Assembly (NCBI GenBank): GCA_047630175.1 | Contig: JBLHVI010000033.1 | Coordinates: forward strand, 1 to 36,715 | Length of the DNA stretch: 36,715 bases | DNA from: UBA4582 sp047630175 | Lineage (GTDB): Bacteria > Pseudomonadota > Gammaproteobacteria > Pseudomonadales > Azotimanducaceae | Direction: 5' to 3' | In this document: one piece after another, positions 24,207 to 31,200 of the stretch | Position numbering within the stretch: the first letter of the stretch is position 1 | Layout: the number at the start of each line of letters is the position of its first letter | Translations under genes and position numbers: made by a program | The notes under the pieces: generated by a model | Databases searched by the model: none | The model's input: only the letters and a program-made list of their open reading frames with translations | What the model was told of the DNA's origin: nothing

Positions 24207-25285
24207 GACCCGGCGACTGCTTGTTTCGCCACTGCAAGTTGGTCCACAGCAAATTGGTCCACAGCTTTTTGTGGATGCTGAACAACATAGATCAGGTACA
24301 CCGTTGATAGCAGTACAACGCAGGCCCACGCCTGGTGAAGGCTAGCCAAGCCTATCGGGATAACATGGATCAGCGTCAACACACCAATACCAAACTGCGC
24401 AAGCGTTGCCGCTAAGGTAGCGCTGGCTGCGATTTTCACTCGCCGGCTTTGTCCGGTCATGGCCATCACCCAACCGACGACGCCGAGCAATAACAAAGCT
24501 GCCCCAACCCAACGATGAACGAACTGCATAGCTGCTGTATTTTCAAACAAATTTAACCACAGTGGCTGCATCGCAAACACCGCGTCGGCGACCCACTGCT
24601 CATTCATTTTTGGATAGGTGTTGTAGCCCACACCAGCGTCGCTGCCGGCCGTAAAGGCTCCCCAGGTTAACTGAACCACCAAACACCCGGCGAAAGCGTA
24701 GGCAACGGTCTTTAACCCGCGCTTAACATCGCTTGCTCGCTCAATCTTCAGCAATCCGAGTGTCAGCCAAAACAAATACGCGAGTATCGACATTGCCAGC
24801 ATCAAGTGTGCAGCCAATCGATAGTGACTAACACGGGGCATATCAATCAGACCACTCTTCACCATGTACCAACCCATAAGCCCTTGCATACCGCCCAAAG
24901 CTAGGCCAAGCAGCAGTTTCGGCAGCAAGGGCTTGTCGATACGCCCCAACAAAAAAAACGTCAGCAACGGGATAAAGTAAAGAATGCCAATAAATCGACC
25001 CAGCACTCGATGCCCATACTCCCAATAAAAAATCGTCTTGAAACCCGCCAAATCCATGTGCAGGTTCTCTAGCTTGTACTCAGGGTATTGTTGATAGGCG
25101 TTAAACGCGGACTGCCACTCGGCAGCATTCAAGGGCGGTAACACGCCCATAATAGGCCGCCAGTCAACCATCGAGAGCCCACTGTCTGTCAGCCGGGTGA
25201 TACCGCCAACGACAATCATAGTAAAGATAGTGGCGCACATGATCGTCAGCCAGCCTGCTATATATTTGTTAGAATTGGTTATCAT
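24203..25285 (-). CDS. ctaA: Heme A synthase (CtaA/Cox15 family)
   Basis: CtaA oxidises heme O to heme A for aa3-type cytochrome oxidases. The 360-residue polytopic protein has about eight transmembrane helices. Conserved heme-ligand histidines are His92 in WEYGHR, His154 and His160 in SHYRLAAHL, His257 in FVHRW and His317 in SLHQAW. The GGITRLTDSGLSM start and the LTWGAFTAGSDAGVGYNTYP loop are typical of the Cox15-like (proteobacterial/mitochondrial) type. It is not accompanied here by ctaB or oxidase subunits. The last ~16 residues, KAVDQFAVDQLAVAKQAV, form a short hydrophilic repeat past the final helix. Its stop overlaps the nadE GTG by four bases. Confidence 0.93.
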   Translation of the reverse strand: MITNSNKYIAGWLTIMCATIFTMIVVGGITRLTDSGLSMVDWRPIMGVLPPLNAAEWQSAFNAYQQYPEYKLENLHMDLAGFKTIFYWEYGHRVLGRFIGILYFIPLLTFFLLGRIDKPLLPKLLLGLALGGMQGLMGWYMVKSGLIDMPRVSHYRLAAHLMLAMSILAYLFWLTLGLLKIERASDVKRGLKTVAYAFAGCLVVQLTWGAFTAGSDAGVGYNTYPKMNEQWVADAVFAMQPLWLNLFENTAAMQFVHRWVGAALLLLGVVGWVMAMTGQSRRVKIAASATLAATLAQFGIGVLTLIHVIPIGLASLHQAWACVVLLSTVYLIYVVQHPQKAVDQFAVDQLAVAKQAVAGS

Positions 25286-25563
25286 CGGTGTTTAAAACTT
25301 CGCCAGGTGGATTCAAAGAATTTTACGGCTAGTTTACCGCGATGGATCCCCATAAATCACCTCTACTGACATACAACTGGGATACGCCCGAAAACAAGCC
25401 GAAAGTTTACTTGAACTCAGGTGTCACGGGCCTATAGTGTATCAATAACGGTATAAAAGGCACGTAAGGTTTTGGTTCTAGCTGCACCCTGAATTCGTAA
25501 TCTACATTTGCAGATTCACACGGATATATTTTGTTGCACCCTGGTTCTAATTTCGGAGTCGCC
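25286..25563. other. Divergent intergenic region between ctaA and fnr
   Basis: 278 bp, AT-rich towards fnr. It contains two copies of TGCACCCTG (near 25482 and 25533), each next to a GGTTCTA. I see no canonical FNR box, so autoregulation of fnr is not supported, and no clear -35/-10 pair. Confidence 0.4.
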
Positions 25564-26298
25564 ATGAACGATCCAAAAAAATATGTAGTATCTTGCAGGG
25601 CATGCAACCTCAATGCGCTTTGCGTTCCTCACTCTCTCACCGAAAAAGAAGTTGATATCGTCGACGCGATGGTCAAACGCAGCAAGCCGACACAACGAAA
25701 CAGAACGGTCTTTGAGTCTGGGGATAAGTTTACATCTTTGTACGCGGTGCGATCTGGCGCTATCAAAACCTTCGGTGTAGATCAGGACGGTAACGAACAC
25801 GTTATTAACTTCTACTTGCCCGGCGAGATGTTTGGTCTGGATGCCATCAGCTCCGGACAGCACATAAGCTCTGCAAAAGCACTTGAAACCACCGCTATTT
25901 GCGAGTTCCCATTCAATCGAATAGAGGAACTCTCCTCCCAGATTCACAACCTCCAGTCCCATATGTACCGCCTGCTTAGCAAGGAAATCAGCGAGGATCA
26001 ACGTCTACAGTGGCTCTTAAGTAAAAAAACGGCCGAAGAACGTATCGGTAATTTCCTCCTAGATTTGTCTCATCGCTACCAGCAGCGTCATCTGTCCCCG
26101 ACAGCCTTTCGGTTGCCAATGGCCAGAACAGACATCGGTAACTACCTAGGCTTGGCTGTGGAGACCGTGAGTCGCATATTCACCCGCTTACAAAAAAGCG
26201 AGATCCTGCGAGTTGAGGGCAAAGAAGTGGAAATCCTCAATCACCAACAGCTTTGCATGCTTTCACATACTGGAGAGGCCGAACCCCTGAAGGTGTGA
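25564..26298 (+). CDS. fnr: FNR/Anr-type oxygen-sensing transcriptional regulator
   Basis: A 244-residue CRP/FNR regulator with the [4Fe-4S] ligands of FNR: Cys11, Cys14 and Cys20 (CRACNLNALC) plus Cys113 in TTAICEFPF. The effector-like domain contains GAIKTFGVDQDG and PGEMFGLDAI. The dimerisation helix and the linker LLSKKTAEERIGNFLLDLS follow. The HTH, RTDIGNYLGLAVETVSR, has the Glu-x2-Ser-Arg residues that read TTGAT half-sites. It should therefore be a dimer under low oxygen that activates promoters such as the one at 22174-22215. The start is the ATG at 25564 with GGAG eight bases upstream; an in-frame TTG at 25531 is less likely. Confidence 0.95.
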   Translation: MNDPKKYVVSCRACNLNALCVPHSLTEKEVDIVDAMVKRSKPTQRNRTVFESGDKFTSLYAVRSGAIKTFGVDQDGNEHVINFYLPGEMFGLDAISSGQHISSAKALETTAICEFPFNRIEELSSQIHNLQSHMYRLLSKEISEDQRLQWLLSKKTAEERIGNFLLDLSHRYQQRHLSPTAFRLPMARTDIGNYLGLAVETVSRIFTRLQKSEILRVEGKEVEILNHQQLCMLSHTGEAEPLKV

Positions 26299-26490
26299 CA
26301 CATCCCCAAGACTCTTGATCCACTTAGATGCGGAGATCCGAACGCAAGACAGACGCGTACTTCGTTTAGGTTAATTACATACCGTATAGCGCAAAAACAA
26401 AAATTGGCCCTCATTAGCCGGACAAATAGTCATTCTCACCTTGATCTATTTGTGGCCTACTGCGCGGCAGACGATTTTAAGGAGCACATC

Positions 26491-27684
26491 ATGTCAAATC
26501 TGGATACCTTTCGAGCAGAGACTCGAACTTGGCTCGAAGCCAACTGCCCACAAAGTATGCGAAACCTCTCGTTCCATTGGGAAGACGCCCACCAAATCTA
26601 CGACAATGATGACGCCCGTCAATGGCTAAAGGTCATGGCAGCCCGTGGCTGGACAGCACCCACTTGGCCAGAAGCCTATAGTGGCGGGGGCTTAGCACCT
26701 GCCGAGGCTCAGATTCTTGCTCAAGAGATGTCGCGGATCAAGGCCGTCGCACCTACTTCAGGCATGGGTTTGGCCATGATTGGCCCGACGCTGCTAGAGT
26801 ATGGCACCGAAGAGCAAAAGCAACGCCATCTGCCGAAAATTGTGAGCGGCGAAGTGAGCTGGTGCCAAGGCTATAGTGAGCCTGGTGCAGGCTCCGACTT
26901 GGCGGCACTGCAAACCAAAGCTGTCGTCGATGGTGACAATTTTGTACTGAACGGCCAAAAGGTTTGGACTTCTGGGGCACAATACGCCGATTGGATGTTC
27001 GCGCTCGTCCGCACCAACCCCGAGGCGTCAAAGCACGAAGGCATCAGCTTTGTACTCCTCGACATGCATCAAGCTGGGGTCACCATCAAACCTATTTCTC
27101 TAATTTCCGGTTCGTCACCCTTCTGTGAGACTTTCTTTGACAATGCCCTCGCTAAACGCGAAGACCTAGTGGGGGAACTCAACAAAGGTTGGACAGTGGG
27201 CAAACGCTTACTCCAATTCGAACGTTCAGGCATTGGTGGCTTGTCGGGCGGCGCTAAGAAGCGTAAACCCGGAGAAGTTAAACGCAACGAGTACGTCGAA
27301 ATAGCCACCAAATATATAGGCAAGGCAGACGGCAAAGTGGCCGACGAAGGTGTTCGTACGGAAATTCTGAATCATTCAATGTTAGAACGTGCTTTTCAGC
27401 TGACAGCCCAGCGTGTCGGCCAAGAAATGCAGAATTCTAAGACGCCGGGCGCAGCAACGTCTATCTTCAAACTCGTCGGCTCTAATTTGGCTCGAAACGG
27501 CTCAGAATTGAAGTCTAAATTGATGGGCACTCAAGGAATTGGCTGGCAGGGAGAAGGTTTTGACGATAACGAACTCGAAACGACTAAAAACTGGCTCAGC
27601 GGTCGCGCCGTAACTATTTATGGTGGCACCAATGAAGTACAAATGAATATCATCAGCAAACGTGTACTTGGCCTACCCGATTGA
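26491..27684 (+). CDS. Acyl-CoA dehydrogenase family protein
   Basis: An FAD flavoprotein of about 397 residues that should introduce a 2,3-double bond into an acyl-CoA; the chain specificity is unknown. Features are the N-terminal helical domain (FRAETRTWLEANCP), the FAD/substrate segment WCQGYSEPGAGSDLAALQTKA and the beta-domain strand GQKVWTSGAQYADWMFALVR. The C-terminal domain ends IYGGTNEVQMNIISKRVLGLP. At the place where MCAD has its catalytic Glu (YEGT) this protein has YGGT, so the base must lie elsewhere, as in several other branches. The ATG at 26491 has AAGGAG eight bases upstream. The frame opens earlier, at 26404, without support. It stands alone downstream of fnr. Confidence 0.92.
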   Translation: MSNLDTFRAETRTWLEANCPQSMRNLSFHWEDAHQIYDNDDARQWLKVMAARGWTAPTWPEAYSGGGLAPAEAQILAQEMSRIKAVAPTSGMGLAMIGPTLLEYGTEEQKQRHLPKIVSGEVSWCQGYSEPGAGSDLAALQTKAVVDGDNFVLNGQKVWTSGAQYADWMFALVRTNPEASKHEGISFVLLDMHQAGVTIKPISLISGSSPFCETFFDNALAKREDLVGELNKGWTVGKRLLQFERSGIGGLSGGAKKRKPGEVKRNEYVEIATKYIGKADGKVADEGVRTEILNHSMLERAFQLTAQRVGQEMQNSKTPGAATSIFKLVGSNLARNGSELKSKLMGTQGIGWQGEGFDDNELETTKNWLSGRAVTIYGGTNEVQMNIISKRVLGLPD

Positions 27685-28303
27685 GAGCTAGCTAGCGGTC
27701 AGGCTGCGATACACTTCACAGCCTGGCTCATTCGCTGACCATTAATTGTCTTATCCACTGATTTTGCTTCCTTTGCCGATAGTGTTGCCCTTGTTAGTAC
27801 CAATAGGACCTGCCCAAAAGCCGACATCCTGCTGACTGGACAACCTATCGTGTGAGGAGAGCTCAAACGACTATCGACACTCTTCCTGTTGCATATCAAG
27901 CTTTTTTAAGCCATCCGCCTCCTCAAAACAGCTGCCTCAAGGCTTATACTCACAACCCAACGCAGCGTCGGCACTATTGCAGTACACGCGCGCGCAGGAT
28001 AACTCTGTCGTGGTAGCTAAGAACTACGAAAGTCGCGCAAAACCCCGTTGGTTTCTAAACCACAAAGAGCCGCCCATCGTTCAACTGCGAATAGGCGACG
28101 CGAAACTTTCACATGAGCAATCACTCGGCTAGGCAGGAATATTTTGTTGCTGGTTTTCTTTGCAACTGGCTCGGATTGCTTACGCCAAGGTCATAAGGGG
28201 AGCATCTTTTTGCCCTGCCACACCCCGATTATTGGCTTAGACCGAAGACCGCTAACGACTTTATAATGCCGCGATAAAAGCGAGCACTAACCCACCTCGT
28301 TGA
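27685..28303. other. 619-bp intergenic region after the acyl-CoA dehydrogenase
   Basis: No convincing gene. A 66-codon minus-strand open stretch (27699-27899) has no recognisable product. Near the left end CAGGCTG (27700-27706) / CAGCCTG (27719-27725) forms a 7-bp hairpin without a T-run, 16 bp after the stop, perhaps a weak terminator. The right end holds the promoter at 28238-28267. The middle (27900-28200) has scattered short palindromes but nothing I can assign. A small RNA is possible but not supported. Confidence 0.5.
28238..28267 (+). promoter_or_regulatory. Sigma-70-like promoter ahead of the membrane protein-mpl cluster
   Basis: A perfect -10 TATAAT (28262-28267) with TAGACC (28238-28243) 18 bp upstream as a 4/6 match to the -35. 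Transcription would start near 28274, ahead of both candidate starts of the next gene. Confidence 0.5.
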
Positions 28304-28348
28304 ATGAGCGATTGTCAGCAGCACCGATTATCGGGGATAATCCCTTTT

Positions 28349-28876
28349 ATGTTAAAAATCGCTTTTTACTTCTGGCAGATGTGCCTGCTTCGCGTCGGTC
28401 CCGAGAAGGTCCCCGCCAGCCTACCTGTCGTTTCGATGGCATTGGGTATTTATCTTGTCATTGCATTTATTTCAATCAACGTGACACGCCCGAGCCTGAC
28501 ACTCGGTGCACTGGTGGGCAGCCTGTTGATAGGTGTAGTGACCGAGGTCGTACTGGTTTATGGCATCTTGCGGTTCAAAAAATGCGCAGCTCGCATTATC
28601 CCCACCCTCACATCGTTGTTTGGTACCAACACCATCATTTTGTTGTTTCTGATGGTCGTTAATCTGCTATTGATGAAATCTGACGTACCGATATTCGAAA
28701 TGCTCGCCGAATCTGCCTTCTGGGTGATTTTCTTCTGGTGGATGGCTATCGTTGGCTTTATCTTTCATCGAGCGATGGATATTAGTATTTTGCAGGGCGT
28801 CGCGATTGCATTCACCTTGGAGTTGTTAACTAACATCGCGTCCCAGACTCTATTTCCAACGCCTCCACTTGCATAA
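28349..28876 (+). CDS. Conserved hypothetical membrane protein next to mpl
   Basis: A 175-residue protein of unknown function with about four to five hydrophobic helices (about 28-48, 52-72, 88-108, 117-140, 146-165). The opening LLRVGPEKVPASLPV and the LTSLFGTNTII segment recall a family of small membrane proteins that I associate with Pseudomonas-type genomes; no name or function is known to me. I favour the ATG at 28349, because the family begins close to the first helix. The ATG at 28304 would add 15 polar residues; neither has a strong Shine-Dalgarno. It precedes mpl by 51 bp on the same strand. Confidence 0.7.
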   Translation: MLKIAFYFWQMCLLRVGPEKVPASLPVVSMALGIYLVIAFISINVTRPSLTLGALVGSLLIGVVTEVVLVYGILRFKKCAARIIPTLTSLFGTNTIILLFLMVVNLLLMKSDVPIFEMLAESAFWVIFFWWMAIVGFIFHRAMDISILQGVAIAFTLELLTNIASQTLFPTPPLA

Positions 28877-28927
28877 GCCGCGACCATAGGCCGCCCAACC
28901 AAGCCGCTCAATTAAGGAGCTTCTGAT

Positions 28928-30349
28928 TTGCACGTTCATATTCTCGGCATCTGCGGCACATTGATGGGCAGCATCGCCTTGCTGGCCAAACAGCAGGGGC
29001 ATCAGGTCAGTGGCTGCGACAGCAATGTCTATCCACCCATGAGTGATCAACTACGCCAAGCGGGTATCGAGATCAGCAGTGGCTTAATCGCGGAGAATAT
29101 TCCTGCCGATGTAGATTTGGTTATGATCGGCAACGCCAATTTGCCTCGTGGCAATCCCGCCGTCGAATATGTTTTGGACCAAGGTATCCCTTACACATCC
29201 GGTGCAGAGTGGCTAGGCCGCTACCTGCTCACTGACCGCTGGGTCATCGCTGTAGCAGGCACACACGGCAAAACAACCACCACCAGCATGGTCGCCTGGA
29301 TTCTCGAATACGCCGGCATGGCCCCCGGGTTTCTAGTGGGCGGCGTACCATCTAACTTTAAAGAGTCCGCGCGTCTCGGTGAAACCCCGTTCTTCGTCAT
29401 TGAAGCTGACGAATATGACACCTCGTACTTTGATCGACGCTCGAAATTTTTACACTACCGTCCTCGCACCGTAATCCTCAACAATCTTGAATATGATCAC
29501 GCTGACATCTTTCCCGATCTCGCTGCGATCCAGAACCAGTTTCATCTGCTAATCCGCACCCTGCCGGCCAGCGGCTTGATTATTCACCCCGCAGATGATG
29601 ACAACCTTGAAGCCGTGTTTCAGCAGGGCTGCTGGACCCCAAGGTTAAGCTATGGCGATGCCGCGGCAAATAGCGAGACCGCCGGCTTAAGCGCTGACCT
29701 ACAAGGCGAACTATTATCCGCCGACGCAAGCCGTTTCCAGGTGAGCCTGGATAAGGCGCCGGTCGCAATCGTCGATTGGGCCATGACCGGCAATCACAAT
29801 ATGAACAATGCCTTGGCGGCGATCGGTGCGGCAAGACATGTCGGCGTTACTCCAGCTATCGCCTGCGCCGCGCTAAATGAGTTCAAAGGTGTCAAGCGCC
29901 GCATGGAAGTGATCTATGAGTCGGCCGCACAACCCACGCCGCCTAATATCGCACAACGTTACACATCCCTGACGGTCTATGAGGACTTTGCCCATCACCC
30001 AACGGCTATCACCAGCACCTTGGCAGGTTTACGCCACAAGGTAGGCGCGGCGAAGGTTCTTGCTATCATAGAGCCCGGCTCACACACGATGCGCAAGGGT
30101 ACTCACGAACATACCTTGAAGGCCTCCGTTGTTAACGCCGATCAAGTGATTTGGTTTCAACCCGCTAATACCGGATGGGACATGGCTGGCAATCTCCAAC
30201 AGCAGAACACCCAGATTATCGACAACATTGACGGCATCGTTACTCAGGCCTTGCAGACGGTCAACACCCCCGGTGACTGGCATTTGGTGATCATGAGCAA
30301 TAGTGGCTTCGGCGGCCTGTATGCAAAACTCCTCGCGCAATTGCCTTAA
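28928..30349 (+). CDS. mpl: UDP-N-acetylmuramate:L-Ala-gamma-D-Glu-meso-DAP ligase (murein recycling)
   Basis: Mpl reattaches the murein tripeptide, recovered from cell-wall turnover, to UDP-MurNAc using ATP. The 473 residues begin HVHILGICGTLMGSIA, as in E. coli Mpl, and show the Mur-ligase P-loop AGTHGKTTT (110-118). The central domain has EADEYDTSYFDRRSKFLHYRP, split here as EADEYDTSYFD and RRSKFLHYRP. NNLEYDHADIF follows, and the C-terminal domain has YEDFAHHPTAI. The start is a TTG at 28928, supported by AAGGAG eight bases upstream and by the match of the protein N-terminus. The next gene begins 20 bp after its stop, so the two are probably cotranscribed. Confidence 0.95.
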   Translation: MHVHILGICGTLMGSIALLAKQQGHQVSGCDSNVYPPMSDQLRQAGIEISSGLIAENIPADVDLVMIGNANLPRGNPAVEYVLDQGIPYTSGAEWLGRYLLTDRWVIAVAGTHGKTTTTSMVAWILEYAGMAPGFLVGGVPSNFKESARLGETPFFVIEADEYDTSYFDRRSKFLHYRPRTVILNNLEYDHADIFPDLAAIQNQFHLLIRTLPASGLIIHPADDDNLEAVFQQGCWTPRLSYGDAAANSETAGLSADLQGELLSADASRFQVSLDKAPVAIVDWAMTGNHNMNNALAAIGAARHVGVTPAIACAALNEFKGVKRRMEVIYESAAQPTPPNIAQRYTSLTVYEDFAHHPTAITSTLAGLRHKVGAAKVLAIIEPGSHTMRKGTHEHTLKASVVNADQVIWFQPANTGWDMAGNLQQQNTQIIDNIDGIVTQALQTVNTPGDWHLVIMSNSGFGGLYAKLLAQLP

Positions 30350-30369
30350 AATGCTAAGAGAATTCAACA

Positions 30370-31101
30370 GTGCGTGAATCTGACCTCTACGCGCCGGTCA
30401 AAGCCTACCTGCAGGATCACGGCTTTGAGGTCCAAGCTGAGGTCAAAGACTGTGATCTCGTTGCCCGCAAAGACGAACAACTGCTAATCGTTGAGTTAAA
30501 AAAGAGCATCAACCTAACCCTGCTAATACAAGCGACAACCCGACAAGCGATCACTTCCAATATCTATGTGGCAATTCCAGAGATCGCGAACCGCCGCAGC
30601 CGCCAGTGGCGGGGTACGGTAAGCATTCTGCGCCGCCTAGAAATTGGTTTGTTGGTTGTCACCTTCGGCCCGCTTGGCTCACGTGTCATCCGTGAACTCG
30701 ACCCCCCTGGTGGGCTAGAGCACAGCGCGTCCGTGTCAAAGCCCAACACGCGCAACACGAAAAAACTCAAAGCCATTCAGCAAGAACTCGACGGCCGCTC
30801 AGCAAGTTACAACACGGGTGGTGTCAGCCAACAACAATTAATGACAGCTTACCGGGAAAATACGATTTTCATTGCCTGCTGCCTGCGCCGCCATGGCCCC
30901 CTCAAAACACGGGTGCTACGGACTATCGGTACTGGCGACAAGACTCAAAAAATACTTGGCGACAACCACTACGGCTGGTTTAACCGTGTATCAAGAGGCA
31001 TTTATTGCCTGAATGAAAAAGGCGCACAGGCATTACCTGCCTACCCCGAACTCTGCCTACTGGCAGAAAACCTTCTTGACCAGCTGGATCAGCACGCCTA
31101 A
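30370..31101 (+). CDS. DUF2161 family PD-(D/E)XK-type putative phosphodiesterase
   Basis: A 243-residue protein that I assign to DUF2161. The N-terminal half is a PD-(D/E)XK nuclease fold: LYAPVKAYLQDHGFEVQAEV, then Asp29 in DCDLVA and Glu42-x-Lys44 in IVELKKSINLTLLIQA, followed by TSNIYVAIPE. The C-terminal half (about 145-243) looks like a separate helical, possibly winged-helix, domain (RENTIFIACCLRRHGPLKTR, YGWFNRVSRGIYCLNEKG). The biological role is unknown; the fold suggests nucleic-acid cleavage or repair. The start is a GTG at 30370, 20 bp after mpl. There is no partner methylase or toxin gene that would make it a restriction or defence system. Confidence 0.8.
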   Translation: MRESDLYAPVKAYLQDHGFEVQAEVKDCDLVARKDEQLLIVELKKSINLTLLIQATTRQAITSNIYVAIPEIANRRSRQWRGTVSILRRLEIGLLVVTFGPLGSRVIRELDPPGGLEHSASVSKPNTRNTKKLKAIQQELDGRSASYNTGGVSQQQLMTAYRENTIFIACCLRRHGPLKTRVLRTIGTGDKTQKILGDNHYGWFNRVSRGIYCLNEKGAQALPAYPELCLLAENLLDQLDQHA

Positions 31102-31200
31102 TCGACCAAAACACTGACTGCTTGACCGTCGTCACTTGCGCCACTTCATTTCGCCAGCCAGTATTGGTAGCCACCGCCTTGGAAAAGGTTATGTTACCTC

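Noticed and set aside
24207..24329. A 41-codon upstream extension of nadE rich in cysteines
   Set aside because: It lies inside ctaA in another frame and is unlike any NadE N-terminus; the GTG at 24206 gives the expected family start.
25421..25455. TGTATCAATAACGG as an FNR half-site upstream of fnr
   Set aside because: Only ATCAA is present; the opposite half at N4 spacing reads CTATA rather than TTGAT, so no autoregulatory box is supported.
27699..27899. Minus-strand 66-codon open frame in the intergenic gap
   Set aside because: No recognisable motif, no good ribosome site, and it crosses a hairpin; not enough to call a gene.
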